From contig CAYWLG010000001.1 of NCBI GenBank assembly GCA_964459385.1, positions 372,001 to 436,000 of the forward strand: a stretch of 64,000 nucleotides of DNA, read 5' to 3'. Below, in pieces: positions 53,501-61,258 of the stretch. Position 1 is the stretch's first letter. Each line of letters starts with the position of its first letter. Under the pieces are notes generated by a model. That model was given only the letters and a program-made list of their open reading frames with translations, did no database searches and was not told the DNA's origin. The DNA comes from UBA6107 sp964459385. Lineage in GTDB: Bacteria > Chloroflexota > Anaerolineae > Anaerolineales > Anaerolineaceae. Position numbers and translations under genes: made by a program.

Positions 53501-54037
53501 GCACAGGCCATCAAGCAGGCAACCAGTTGGAAGCCCCATATCATTTTTATGGACCTGCGCATGCCCGGAATGAGCGGCTATGAGGCTTCCATGCAAATTC
53601 TGTCCACACCTGCAACGAAACATATCCCAATCGTGGCGGTTACCGCATCTATTTTGGGAACGGAACAGAATAAAGTGCTCGAAAGCGGCATGACCGGGTT
53701 CATTCGAAAGCCCTACAAGTCAGAAGAATTATTTGCCGTGATCGAAGAAAAACTGGGGCCAAAATTTGTGTTTGGCGAGACCCGAAAACCACAAAAAGCA
53801 GCCTCTGCCGGTGGGCAAACGTTAACGGCTGAATCGCTCCGCATTTTGCCTGAAGAGTTGATCGCAGAAATGGAAAAGGCAACCATCAATGCCGATCTGG
53901 ATCAATTGACCGATCTGATTCAAAATGCGGAGTCTTACTCCACCCCGCTGGCAGAAAAACTGTTGGAGATGGCAAACAATTATCAGTATGAATCCCTTTT
54001 AACTTTGTTCAAGAGAGGACGAAATGGCGGAAATTAA
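47555..54037 (+). CDS. Giant PAS/GAF hybrid histidine kinase
   Basis: This 2160-residue protein has no signal peptide or clear membrane segment and is probably a cytosolic sensor. Approximate order: PAS (30-125), GAF (150-315), PAS (340-440), PAS (457-575), PAS (596-702), PAS (717-835), PAS (846-960), GAF (972-1150), PAS (1166-1272), PAS (1286-1399), PAS (1426-1532), PAS (1549-1672). HisKA follows with His 1703 in NMSHEIRTPMNA, HATPase with NLLSNAVKFT, EDTGTGIP and GTGLGLSI (1796-1922), and a receiver with Asp 2000 in FMDLRMPG. The start at 47555 has AGAGGA upstream. Its stop overlaps the HD-GYP regulator gene, the likely phosphorelay partner. Confidence 0.93.
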   Translation: MARKSSTSTIKNSSLEESKENDQTRPQPFNVGSWEYDFQTDEHNWSDEFYRLLGYDPGKVKPCKENLEKSIHPDDLAQVLKIFYDSVDQHKVFFVSHRILTQDGTIRYVQSIGQTSYDEAGKPLRNIGSMQDVTSKVQADELLQRKTRALYILSRCNEALVKLKNEEELLNEICCISVEEGQYSLAWIGFAQSDQKKSIRVAAKQGAEVSYLDDIWVTWDDSEFGMGPAGNTIRTNLPTINQNIPTDLQFRPWREKALKHGFQSSIAIPIKVFGDTVGVFMLYSSVANAFQEEEVNLLTDLVSDLSYGLESIRTLEKQKDLEDELVRSERRFRQAQETAHIGSWEWNAEQDSLSCSEEMHRLFDKEPSALKNTISCLMDSILPEDRNKVNKVFSECLKNGTSFDIEFRILDANLNLRWLESKGSLTKENNKTLAGTMQDITSRKKVESDLEKAIRNYRFISENSDDVIWIWDLESQKYTYISPSVKKLHGVSVEEGLSKSFSEVLTPESAQRITGLVAKKLPLFILGIHVDSITLELDQNRADGTVVPTETTTTLARNEEGKIQIIGISRDISDRKKYENDLRNSVMYMSSAEQQTGLASWSINLRNGSSWWSPQMYRIFGFNPALGVPSVEDYLKRIHPDDRMMVADAMSKLTQGEEPERSEFRTNPKVLPLRILSPNYIAERDKDGKIVSYFGTQLDITERKRSEDEIRRLNTSYQLIAENSQDVIWVLDLETQKYIYVSPSIYKLRGFTPEEMISESIRNSMDEGSYQIVTRELQKGAKDFAEMGKPVSTSLQVNLLRKDGTTVPTEITATIAYGPENKLQVIGISRDVSERLKADEALRLSNKTNEAIINSTQDAIYLIDPMGNINMANVVGAKRYSLTTDSIIGENFFEISEPKLSEIRRKKVEEVLATKESVSFEYDGTNHSYFSNLYPLFDKKGEIELISIYSRDVTEKKKIELQEKQITEDLQLINEVNEALNKGASRKEIAALIQSKFIAVLGVKFVEYYSVSEDRQSLISTSSLILDYIEKIEKNTALFNKGEIRLPLVEGEKFLKIFDEKTPTILSDMNDLVALATEVIKAQSKVSEKKHSFKKMAENALQQSGIKSVISLPLRMNDQPWGLLNIGKDQDFSPDEVSRIKNLSNQIFTSLLRKNAEEQLSASEKRNKSIVDAIPDLLFQVKKDGTFIDYAAKPWHQLYSPPEAFLGKKVSEVLPPELADRTMKGMQQARKENQVVSFEYDLPISDHLSTFESRITASQNLEESVIIVRDVTEQKKLQKEILESEEQYRVLMESLESVIATVDRDGTFLFMNDIAARQLGGNATNFIGKKMQELFPKEVAEPQLKHIQLAFDKNEEGVYESISIVQGKPLWYRTYLVPIHDESGKVVSVLVNSNDIDDIKTSQQKLEELNHSLEERVRQRTAELQDLYNNAPTGYHSINENGVFTMINDTELKWLGYQRSEVIDKMHVGDILSAESRKIFIEKFPRFKTTGVLNNLESEFVRKDGSIFPVIISATAIYDENGKYVSSRSTMVDNTERKAIEAEIRRVNNLSDIALELAQAGYWYLPLDNSGDYFPSDKVVGIHGTEKRPDGRHSIQSEWEANIRAANIPLAGQAVAALTNVMKGKSDHYDSVYQYKRPSDSQIVWIHAMGDVVKDATGKRVGIAGVSQDITKQKSLEIELQKAKDEADAANQAKSAFLANMSHEIRTPMNAILGFTQVALKDKALDEKNRGYLEIINRSGEHLLTLINEVLEMSKIEAGHVSYNPSTFDLPLMIKDLKSMLDTRLQAKNLMMNLDIDPTTPKFIESDENKIKEILINLLSNAVKFTQKGGITLRCRAEKLTGESPFGDIKLLIEIEDTGTGIPEQDISRLFTAFERSSANSKFIEGTGLGLSISLNHARFLGGDIRVTSKENVGSHFYVDLIVKHADKPAIEKAISSRSAISLLDPAKPLKALIVDDQLENRLVMQELLAQVGVETKTAEDGAQAIKQATSWKPHIIFMDLRMPGMSGYEASMQILSTPATKHIPIVAVTASILGTEQNKVLESGMTGFIRKPYKSEELFAVIEEKLGPKFVFGETRKPQKAASAGGQTLTAESLRILPEELIAEMEKATINADLDQLTDLIQNAESYSTPLAEKLLEMANNYQYESLLTLFKRGRNGGN

Positions 54038-55106
54038 TTTCTCGCTGATTTCAAAAGGCGCTGATATTCTCGTTGTGGATGACACGCTCGAGAATTTGAC
54101 CCTGTTGACCAAGATGTTGAAAGATTCTGGCTATTTGGTCAGGCCGGTGCCAAACGGCAAATTAGCGCTGCAAGCGGCAATCAGTAAAATTCCCGATCTC
54201 ATTTTGCTGGACATCACCATGCCTGAGATGGATGGTTACGAAGTTTGTCGAAAATTAAAAGCCGAACCTGAACTGAAAGATGTGCCGGTTTTGTTCATCA
54301 GCGCTCTTTCGCAGACAGATGAGAAGGTCAAGGCTTTTGAAGTCGGCGGGGTAGATTATATTACCAAGCCCTTCCAGTTTGAAGAAGTAAAAGCGCGCGT
54401 TGAGGCTCACCTGAATCTGCATCGCTTGCAGGTGCATCTCGAAGATGTGGTAAAAGACCAGGTGAAAGAGATCTATGAGCAGCAAATGGGCATGATCTTT
54501 GGTCTGGCCAAGCTGGCAGAGATCCGCGATACCGATACCGGCAAGCACTTGGAACGAATTCGTGAACTGTGCAAGATGTTTGCTGAAGCGCTGAACAAAA
54601 AGGCTGAGTATCGATCTCATGTAGACACGGCCTACTGCGAAAGAATCTATCAGGCCAGCCCATTACACGATATCGGCAAGGTGGGCATTCCCGACCATAT
54701 ATTGCTAAAGCCCGGGAAATTAACCCCTGAAGAGTTTGAGATCATGAAAACCCACACCGTGATCGGTGCTCAAACATTGATGGAAGTGCGGCAGCGTTTT
54801 CCGAATAATGAGTTCGTCAAAATGGGCATCAAGATTGCCCTTTCGCATCATGAAAAATGGGATGGCTCTGGCTACCCGGAGGGACTAAAGGAAAACAAGA
54901 TTCCGCTGAGCGCCCGCATAATGACGGTTGTAGATGTTTATGATGCTGTGCGTTCAAAGCGGGTCTATAAACCACCCATCTCTCATCTGGAAGCCTGTCA
55001 GATCATCCGTGAAGGCAGAGGCAAACACTTCGATCCCTCATTGATCGATGTATTTGTTGACCTGGAACCTCGTTTTGAAGAAGTGTGGGAAAGCCTGCAA
55101 GACTAA
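54024..55106 (+). CDS. HD-GYP response regulator, predicted c-di-GMP phosphodiesterase
   Basis: The 360-residue protein has an N-terminal receiver (about 14-130) with phospho-acceptor Asp 63 in LLDITMPEMDG, a short coiled linker, and an HD-GYP domain (about 165-340). HDIGKVGIPD (His 215, Asp 216) and HHEKWDGSGYPEG are intact, so cyclic di-GMP hydrolysis is expected. It overlaps the hybrid kinase gene by 14 nt, which strongly suggests one signalling pathway in which phosphorylation sets phosphodiesterase activity. Confidence 0.94.
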   Translation: MAEINFSLISKGADILVVDDTLENLTLLTKMLKDSGYLVRPVPNGKLALQAAISKIPDLILLDITMPEMDGYEVCRKLKAEPELKDVPVLFISALSQTDEKVKAFEVGGVDYITKPFQFEEVKARVEAHLNLHRLQVHLEDVVKDQVKEIYEQQMGMIFGLAKLAEIRDTDTGKHLERIRELCKMFAEALNKKAEYRSHVDTAYCERIYQASPLHDIGKVGIPDHILLKPGKLTPEEFEIMKTHTVIGAQTLMEVRQRFPNNEFVKMGIKIALSHHEKWDGSGYPEGLKENKIPLSARIMTVVDVYDAVRSKRVYKPPISHLEACQIIREGRGKHFDPSLIDVFVDLEPRFEEVWESLQD

Positions 55107-55189
55107 CCAGGCAATTGCCCTATCGGCATCGATAAATTTTGCCTGAAAATAAAACCGGGGGTACGCGTGTAGTCAAGTATAATAGACGC

Positions 55190-55837
55190 ATGCCGAATAA
55201 ATTCACTCCCATCGTCATTGGTGTCGCAGGCGGTTCAGGGTCTGGCAAGACCACCGTCGCGAATATTGTGCTCGAACGGGTGGGTCGTCATCGCATCGCT
55301 TATTTACCCCATGATGCTTATTACAGAGACCTGACAAAATTACCCCTCAACCAACGAATGTCGGTCAATTTTGACCACCCCGATTCGCTGGAATCAGATC
55401 TGCTTGTGCAGCACATTCAACAGCTCAAGCGTTGGGAGACGGTGCAGTTGCCGATCTATGATTTTACCCATCACAGCCGCACTGAAGAAACTCTGCCGAT
55501 CAAACCCCAGCGCGTGATTCTGGTAGAAGGCATCTTGATCTATGCAGAAAAACAACTTCGCGATCTGTTTGATGTAAAGATCTTTGTGGATACCGATTCC
55601 GATCTGCGCTTTATCCGGCGTTTGCAGCGCGATATTTCTGAACGCGGGCGCACAACTGAAAACGTCATCAATCAATATTTGAATACCGTGCGCCCCATGC
55701 ACCTGGAGTTCGTCGAACCTTCCAAACGTTATGCCGACATCATCATCCCGGAAGGTGGGTTGAATGAAGTGGCAATGGATATGGTGATCGCGCGAATCGA
55801 GGCCTTACTCAAAGAAGAAAACAAAGAGCATACATGA
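55190..55837 (+). CDS. udk: Uridine kinase
   Basis: The 215-residue P-loop kinase has GVAGGSGSGKTT, LPHDAYYRDL and YDFTHHSRTEE, typical of uridine/cytidine kinases that phosphorylate the nucleoside with ATP or GTP in pyrimidine salvage. I use the ATG at 55190. A TATAAT (55178-55183) ends 6 nt before it and there is no ribosome binding site, which suggests leaderless translation. It overlaps the DedA-type gene by 4 nt. Confidence 0.92.
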   Translation: MPNKFTPIVIGVAGGSGSGKTTVANIVLERVGRHRIAYLPHDAYYRDLTKLPLNQRMSVNFDHPDSLESDLLVQHIQQLKRWETVQLPIYDFTHHSRTEETLPIKPQRVILVEGILIYAEKQLRDLFDVKIFVDTDSDLRFIRRLQRDISERGRTTENVINQYLNTVRPMHLEFVEPSKRYADIIIPEGGLNEVAMDMVIARIEALLKEENKEHT

Positions 55838-56370
55838 AAAGTGGCTGGAAGCTCAACCTGGTGCGCGCTTTGGTGCTGGTCGCCGTATTGGGGTTGACCG
55901 TTTTTCTCTATTTGAATCGTTCACAAGTTTCAAAACTCGAAGTGCTGGGATATCCCGGCATTTTTGTCATTTCTTTGCTTTCAAATGCCACCTTGATCTT
56001 GCCTGTGCCGGGGGTGCTATTTACCTCAGCCATGGGTGCGATCTTTAACCCACTCTGGGTGGCACTGGCTGCCGGCAGCGGGGCTGCCCTCGGAGAAATT
56101 TCTGGCTATCTGGTCGGGTTCAGTGGCCAGGCCGTGATCGAAAACCGCCAGTGGTATGACCGTATCACGGGTTGGATGAAAAAATATGGTGAGGTCACTA
56201 TTTTTGTTCTGGCGGTGATTCCCAATCCTCTTTTCGACATTGCCGGCATGGTGGCGGGCGCCCTAAAGATGCCGTTATGGCGCTTCCTGTTGTGGAGCTG
56301 GTTGGGGAAGTGCATTAAAATGCTGGCGTTCGCATATAGTGGGGCAGGGATTTTCGACCTGTTTGTGTAA
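55834..56370 (+). CDS. VTT-domain (DedA-like) membrane protein
   Basis: The 178-residue protein has an N-terminal membrane segment and the VTT/SNARE-associated domain. Visible features are the re-entrant-loop stretch GAIFNPLWVALAAGSGAALG and the amphipathic segment VIPNPLFDIAGMVAGALKM. DedA-family proteins are implicated in undecaprenyl-phosphate or phospholipid flipping and membrane homeostasis. The ATGA overlap couples it to udk, although no functional link is evident. Confidence 0.87.
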   Translation: MKSGWKLNLVRALVLVAVLGLTVFLYLNRSQVSKLEVLGYPGIFVISLLSNATLILPVPGVLFTSAMGAIFNPLWVALAAGSGAALGEISGYLVGFSGQAVIENRQWYDRITGWMKKYGEVTIFVLAVIPNPLFDIAGMVAGALKMPLWRFLLWSWLGKCIKMLAFAYSGAGIFDLFV

Positions 56371-56382
56371 CAAAAATAGAAA

Positions 56383-56415
56383 AATGCTGGCAAATCACTC
56401 GCCAGCATTCTTGTA
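56383..56415. terminator. Bidirectional hairpin between convergent VTT and DtxR-family genes
   Basis: AATGCTGGC and GCCAGCATT form a 9-bp stem with a 9-nt loop, with A-rich sequence left and TTCTTGT right. Its right arm lies within the last codons of the DtxR-family gene. Confidence 0.75.
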
Positions 56416-57069
56416 TTCGACAAATATCTTTTTTGCCACCGTAAACCCCAGTGTGACCGGCTTGCCCTTTACCTCCAAGGTGAGGGTGTGGTTAAAGGGC
56501 AGCAATTCGATCACTTTGGCCTTTTTGCCCAGCGTGATCTCTTTTTCTTCGAGAAATTCCAACAATGCTGAATCTTCTTCGGCCAGTTCATGAATGCGCC
56601 GGATCGTCACCTCTTTCCCCACCGGCACCGTGGTAAGCGGTACCCAACTGGCAACATAATCTTCATAGCCGGGCAGCGGATTGCCGTGCGGGCAGGTCTT
56701 GGGGTGACCCAGAGAATTATAGAGGGCATTTTCAGCTTCTTCTGAGATTGCGTGTTCCAGATTATGGGCCTCAGAATGCAGCTTTGACCAGGGCAGCATG
56801 CGCTGCATCATCCATTCCATCAACATGTGTTTGCGCATGATCTGGCGGGCAGCTTCCCATCCAGATTCTGTCAGGTGAGTGCCGTGATCGTTCATGGTGA
56901 TCAGGCCATCGCGCACCATGCGTTTCAGTGTGTTGGTGACCGTGGGCGGGGTGACCTGCAACAGCTCGGCCAGGCGAGCCCCGACGACGGGTTCACCATC
57001 TCTTTCGATCACATAGATAAAAGAAAGATAATCTTCAATTGTCTGGCTGAGTTTGGTTTGATCGGTCAT
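56395..57069 (-). CDS. DtxR/MntR-family metal-dependent repressor
   Basis: The 224-residue protein has an N-terminal winged helix (LAELLQVTPPTVTNTLKRM), a metal-binding dimerisation domain with HMLMEWMM, SEAHNLEHAISEEAE and CPHGNP, and a C-terminal FeoA-like SH3 domain from about 150. DtxR-family proteins bind DNA when loaded with Fe2+ or Mn2+. It is divergent from feoABC with a matching palindrome over the feo promoter, so it is probably the iron regulator of that operon. Confidence 0.92.
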   Translation of the reverse strand: MTDQTKLSQTIEDYLSFIYVIERDGEPVVGARLAELLQVTPPTVTNTLKRMVRDGLITMNDHGTHLTESGWEAARQIMRKHMLMEWMMQRMLPWSKLHSEAHNLEHAISEEAENALYNSLGHPKTCPHGNPLPGYEDYVASWVPLTTVPVGKEVTIRRIHELAEEDSALLEFLEEKEITLGKKAKVIELLPFNHTLTLEVKGKPVTLGFTVAKKIFVEYKNAGE

Positions 57070-57110
57070 TTTTTACTCGTGTAAATATGAGTTAAATATC
57101 CAGAATATGC

Positions 57111-57139
57111 TTGCTTAATTGAACATATTAGCATATACT
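57111..57139 (+). promoter_or_regulatory. feoABC promoter
   Basis: TTGCTT (57111-57116) and TATACT (57134-57139) are separated by 17 nt. Confidence 0.7.
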
Positions 57140-57142
57140 AAT
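57127..57142. promoter_or_regulatory. Putative DtxR-type operator over the feo -10
   Basis: ATTAG-CATATA-CTAAT is a 5-bp inverted repeat covering the -10 of feoABC. Its TTAG/CTAA half-sites match those of DtxR/IdeR boxes, which suggests iron-dependent repression. Confidence 0.6.
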
Positions 57143-57196
57143 GTCAATGGTTTACTAATACGCAACTATTATATCAATTCTTTTATTGAGGCTGCA

Positions 57197-57445
57197 ATGA
57201 TGAATAACCCCAATTCCGACCTGCTCAGCGACATGCAACCCGGCAAAAAGGCCAGGATCATCTATTTGCAAGAGGGGAATGAGATCAATCGCCGACTCGC
57301 CTCATTGGGTTTTACCCCTGGTGTGGATATCGAGATCGTGCAAAATTTTGGGCGCGGCCCGATGATCGTTACTGTGCGAGGCACCCGCATCGCGTTGGGC
57401 AGGGGAGAAGCCGCCAAGATCTTTGTGGAGCGGGACGAAAAATGA
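57197..57445 (+). CDS. feoA: Ferrous iron transport protein FeoA
   Basis: The 82-residue protein is an SH3-like domain with RRLASLGFTPGVDIEIVQNF and VTVRGTRIALGRGEA, the FeoA pattern. FeoA is a cytosolic partner of the FeoB transporter. I start at 57197, the first of two adjacent ATG codons with GAGG upstream; a longer frame from 57119 would start inside the operator. It overlaps feoB by 4 nt. Confidence 0.92.
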   Translation: MMNNPNSDLLSDMQPGKKARIIYLQEGNEINRRLASLGFTPGVDIEIVQNFGRGPMIVTVRGTRIALGRGEAAKIFVERDEK

Positions 57446-59490
57446 GCGATTGTCATCCCCCTCTCACTGTTGCAGAAAACCAATCGCACCTTGAAGATCA
57501 AAACCGTTTTCCGGTCATCGCTTTGGCCGGCCAGCCCAATATGGGCAAATCAACGCTGTTTAACCTGTTGACCGGACTGAATCAGCATGTGGGGAATTGG
57601 CCCGGCAAGACCGTTGAAAAACGTAGCGGTGTCTTTTCACTGGATGGAAACTCTTACAATTTGGTTGATCTGCCGGGCACTTACAGCCTGACGGCCAACT
57701 CGCCCGAAGAAGTGATCGCGCGCGAGTATGTTTTGCGTGAAAAACCCGATGTGGTGGTTGCCGTGGTCAGCGCCGCCAATCTGGAACGCAGCCTTTACCT
57801 GGTATCTGAATTGGTCAGCTTGCCGGCGCCTGTAGTGGTGGCCCTCAATATGATGGATGTGGCCGAGCAGGAAGGCATGCTGGTAGATGCCAAAGCGCTG
57901 GAAGAAGCGTTGAACATCCCGGTGGTGGCCATCACGGCTACACGGGCTCTGGGGGTGCGCGAGCTGCTCAAGGTGACCATTAACATGATGAAAAGCCGTG
58001 AGCACTGCATGCCTGAACGCCCGCTCATCCGTGAAGATGTGAGCGAAGCGATCGAACAGGTAGAGCGCTTAATTCATGCTCATGTACCGGCCGAATATCC
58101 ACCAGAATGGGTGGCCATGAAGCTGCTCGAAGGCGATGTGGAGATCACCAAGAATTTTAAAGATCTTTTGCCTACGGATACCTGGAATGCCATACATGAT
58201 GTTTTGAAGCAAAATGACGACGCGATGGTGGTGATCGCATCTGGCCGCTATGAATGGATCGGTAACATTGTTCACCAGGTGGTGCAGCGCCCCAAGATCG
58301 GGCAGATCAGCCTGACCGAGCGCCTGGATCGAGTGGCTGCGCATCCTGTTTGGGGGTTGTTTGTACTGGCGGCGATTCTTGGCCTAGTCTTCTGGCTGAC
58401 GTTTACCATTGGCTCCCCCTTGCAAACCTTGCTGGATGAAAAGGTGGTCGTGCCTTTGGCTGACCTGGCTCGCTCGGCTTTGAGCGGTGCTCCAATCTGG
58501 GTGAGTGGTTTAGTTGCAGACGGCATTATTGGCGGCGTGGGGTCGGTCATCACCTTCTTGCCCATTCTCATTATCTTCTTTGCCTCTTTTGGTTTGTTGG
58601 AAGATATCGGCTACATGGCTCGTGCAGCTTATGTGATGGATAACATCATGCACATGATGGGGCTGCACGGCAAATCCTTTTTGCCCCTGTTCCTGGGCTT
58701 TGGCTGCAATGTGCCCGCCATTATGGGCACACGCGTTATTGATTCCTGGCCGGCCCGTCTCTTGACCATTCTGATCGCGCCGCTGGTGCCCTGCACCGCG
58801 CGCATGGCCGTAATCGCTTTTCTGGCACCGGCCTTCTTTGGCAGCAACGCCCTCTTTGTTTCCTGGGGAATGGTGTTGCTCTCTATTTTGCTTTTGGTAG
58901 TGTTGGGCACGCTGCTCAACAAGATCATCTTTAAAGGCGAGCGTTCTGCGTTCATCATGGAAATGCCGCTTTATCACATCCCCAATATGCGCACGGTCGG
59001 TTTGCTCGTCTGGCAGCGTTCGCTTTCTTTCTTGAAGAAGGCCGGTACCACCATTTTGGGCATCTCGGTCGTGATCTGGGTGCTCTCTTACCTGCCCAAT
59101 GGGTCACTTGATAACAGTTACCTGGCCAGCATCGGCAAGTTCCTGGCCCCGGTGGGGCAGTGGATGGGCTTTGACTGGCGTCTGACGGTGGCATTGCTGA
59201 CCAGCTTCCCGGCCAAGGAAAATGCCATTGCCACCCTGGGCGTTCTCTTTGGCAATGGCGGGGAAGGGGCCGGTTTGGTAAGCGCGCTGACTTCCACCTT
59301 CAGCACGGCTACCGCGCTTTCGTTCATGGTAGTGACCATGTTATTTATTCCCTGCGTAGCGACCGTGGCCGTCATCAAGCAGGAGACTGCCTCCTGGAAA
59401 TGGACCTTTATCAGCATCGGTATGTTTCTGGTGCTTTCTATCCTCTCCGGGGTGGTGGTTTACCATGCCGCAGTGGCTTTAGGAGCGTAA
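57442..59490 (+). CDS. feoB: Ferrous iron transporter FeoB
   Basis: The 682-residue protein has an N-terminal G domain with GQPNMGKST, DLPGTYSL and NMMD, a GDI-type spacer, and a membrane domain from about 310 with two gate repeats, including FGCNVPAIMGTR. It imports Fe2+ through the inner membrane. It is the centre of feoABC and is coupled to feoA by an ATGA overlap. Confidence 0.96.
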   Translation: MSDCHPPLTVAENQSHLEDQNRFPVIALAGQPNMGKSTLFNLLTGLNQHVGNWPGKTVEKRSGVFSLDGNSYNLVDLPGTYSLTANSPEEVIAREYVLREKPDVVVAVVSAANLERSLYLVSELVSLPAPVVVALNMMDVAEQEGMLVDAKALEEALNIPVVAITATRALGVRELLKVTINMMKSREHCMPERPLIREDVSEAIEQVERLIHAHVPAEYPPEWVAMKLLEGDVEITKNFKDLLPTDTWNAIHDVLKQNDDAMVVIASGRYEWIGNIVHQVVQRPKIGQISLTERLDRVAAHPVWGLFVLAAILGLVFWLTFTIGSPLQTLLDEKVVVPLADLARSALSGAPIWVSGLVADGIIGGVGSVITFLPILIIFFASFGLLEDIGYMARAAYVMDNIMHMMGLHGKSFLPLFLGFGCNVPAIMGTRVIDSWPARLLTILIAPLVPCTARMAVIAFLAPAFFGSNALFVSWGMVLLSILLLVVLGTLLNKIIFKGERSAFIMEMPLYHIPNMRTVGLLVWQRSLSFLKKAGTTILGISVVIWVLSYLPNGSLDNSYLASIGKFLAPVGQWMGFDWRLTVALLTSFPAKENAIATLGVLFGNGGEGAGLVSALTSTFSTATALSFMVVTMLFIPCVATVAVIKQETASWKWTFISIGMFLVLSILSGVVVYHAAVALGA

Positions 59491-59494
59491 TTCT

Positions 59495-59740
59495 ATGTTA
59501 GAACAATTACTGGTAGAAATTCGTGAGGGGGGTACCCTTGAAACGGGCAGACTGGCAAAAAAACTGAATACCACCCCGGCCATGATCGAGGTGATGCTCG
59601 ATCACCTGCGTCAAATGGGCTACATTAAAGCCTATGAGAGCTGCGGGGATGGCTGTTCAGCCTGTTCCTTGAGCACTATGTGTAAAAAGGATGCCAAATC
59701 GGGGCAGGTGCAGCTCTGGCAATATGAAGAGCAAAAGTAG
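59495..59740 (+). CDS. feoC: FeoC-like winged-helix protein
   Basis: The 81-residue protein has a winged-helix fold (LAKKLNTTPAMIEVMLDHL) and a cysteine-rich wing CGDGCSACSLSTMC, as in FeoC proteins that carry an oxygen-sensitive Fe-S cluster. They may stabilise or regulate FeoB. AGGAG inside the feoB end precedes the ATG. It is the last gene of the operon. Confidence 0.85.
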   Translation: MLEQLLVEIREGGTLETGRLAKKLNTTPAMIEVMLDHLRQMGYIKAYESCGDGCSACSLSTMCKKDAKSGQVQLWQYEEQK

Positions 59741-59770
59741 AAGTAAAAAGAATGGTTTATCCTTCTTATG

Positions 59771-59800
59771 ACCGGCTTCTATTTGAAGCCGGTTTTGTCG
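59771..59800 (+). terminator. Intrinsic terminator of feoABC
   Basis: ACCGGCTTC pairs with GAAGCCGGT over TATTT, followed by TTTGTCGTTTTT. Confidence 0.88.
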
Positions 59801-59857
59801 TTTTTGTCAGAGGCTTTATAATTATTTAGAGAATATGAACGAATTGAGATAAGTTTA

Positions 59858-60808
59858 ATGACCCCAACCCTTCTTCCCTTCCGCCTCCGACCTCAATATC
59901 GCAATTATGTTTGGGGCGGCAACCGATTAAAAAGCTCTGCCAAACCCGTCGCCGAAGCCTGGATCGTACACGAAAGCGGCCGTATCATTTCTGGTGCCTT
60001 CCGTGGTTTGACGCTCAAAGAAGCAACAGTTTCTTTGGGTCAATCCTTGCTGGGCACAAAAGGGTCCGGTCCAGATGATAAACGCTTTCCGCTGTTGATC
60101 AAACTGCTCGATTGCGCCGAGTGGCTCTCGCTGCAGGTACATCCTAATGATCAACAGGCAGCCGAACTGGAAGGGCAGGGTTTCTATGGCAAGACCGAAG
60201 CCTGGTTTGTGCTGGATGCTGCCAAAGAGGCCAAACTGATCGCCGGGGTCAAACCTGGCATGGATGGCGCTGCCCTAAAGTCGGCCATCCGCGCTGGATC
60301 GGTGATCGACACGGTGCAGTATCATGCGGTTCAGGCCGGGGAAACAATATTTGTGGAACCGGGTACCATGCACGCATTGGGGCCGGGATTGCTCATCTAT
60401 GAAGTGCAGCAATCCTCAGATATCACCTATCGTGTCTATGACTGGGGTCGCCCGCAGACCGAAACGCGCAAGCTGCATATCGAGAAATCGCTGGCTGTGG
60501 TAGATGCAGCTAAATCTCCGCAAGCCCGCCCGGCGCCAGCATTTGTGGAGGGTCAGGAAGAAGAGCTGTGCCGCAGTCGCTATTTTAACCTGGCGTACCT
60601 GAGCGCAGAAAAGAAGACATTTGTGCTGAACACAAAGGGAGAATCTTTCCACTGTCTGACGGTGGTGGAGGGCAGTGCCTGGGTTAAGGTCAAGAATCAC
60701 AAATGGCATCTCAGTAAATTTGAAACGCTGCTGGTGCCTGCCGCCTGTACCGATTACGAGATCTTGCCCGAAACAAGGCTTAAATTGTTAAAAGCCTGGG
60801 TAGCTTAA
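59858..60808 (+). CDS. manA: Mannose-6-phosphate isomerase, class I
   Basis: The 316-residue cupin enzyme has LQVHPNDQQAAE and EPGTMHALGPGLLIYEVQQS, which carry the zinc ligands of type I PMI. It converts fructose-6-phosphate and mannose-6-phosphate, supplying mannose for glycans. The length matches the short Bacillus-type enzymes. It lies between the feo terminator and one shared with rnpB, so it is probably monocistronic. Confidence 0.92.
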   Translation: MTPTLLPFRLRPQYRNYVWGGNRLKSSAKPVAEAWIVHESGRIISGAFRGLTLKEATVSLGQSLLGTKGSGPDDKRFPLLIKLLDCAEWLSLQVHPNDQQAAELEGQGFYGKTEAWFVLDAAKEAKLIAGVKPGMDGAALKSAIRAGSVIDTVQYHAVQAGETIFVEPGTMHALGPGLLIYEVQQSSDITYRVYDWGRPQTETRKLHIEKSLAVVDAAKSPQARPAPAFVEGQEEELCRSRYFNLAYLSAEKKTFVLNTKGESFHCLTVVEGSAWVKVKNHKWHLSKFETLLVPAACTDYEILPETRLKLLKAWVA

Positions 60809-60821
60809 GCAAGAGAAAATC

Positions 60822-60850
60822 AAAAAGAGCACGAGGAGTGCTCTTTTTTT
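60822..60850. terminator. Bidirectional intrinsic terminator of manA and rnpB
   Basis: AGAGCAC GAGGA GTGCTCT is flanked by five A on the left and a run of seven or more T on the right. Confidence 0.9.
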
Positions 60851-60856
60851 GTATCA

Positions 60857-61252
60857 AAGCGCCAGGCCAGCCGATAAGCCGCATTCTGTGCCACAGACAG
60901 GTATGCTTGCGCACGGTGCCGGTGGCGAAGGTCATCTATCTTGTTCGAGGGTTACCCCTCGACTCCAGCAGCCTACCCGAGACTCAAGGAAAACGAGCCG
61001 CTTCCCGCCTTCCGAAGAAGGCTTTGCCTCTGCTTGGCTTTGCTCCCACTGGGGGTTACCTGGCCGCTGCATTACTGCAAACGCCGGTGGTCTCTTAAAC
61101 CACCATTTCACCCTTGCCCTTGCGGGCGGTATGTTTCTGTGGCCCGATCCGGCAGGTTACCCTGCCCCGGGGGTTACCCGGCAATGTGCTCTGTGGAGTA
61201 CGGACTTTCCTCGAAGCGAATGATCGCTCCGCGACCTTCTGGCCGACCTGGC
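60857..61252 (-). ncRNA. rnpB: RNase P RNA, bacterial class A
   Basis: Read on the minus strand, the 5' part contains GAGGAAAGTCCGTACTCC and the 3' part ACAGAATGCGGCTTATCGG, the two hallmark conserved segments of RNase P RNA. GCCAGGTCGGCC near the 5' end pairs with GGCTGGCCTGGC at the 3' end as helix P1. The RNA is about 395 nt and is the catalytic subunit that matures tRNA 5' ends. The ends are estimated from the promoter and P1. Confidence 0.95.
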
Positions 61253-61258
61253 AGTCTC

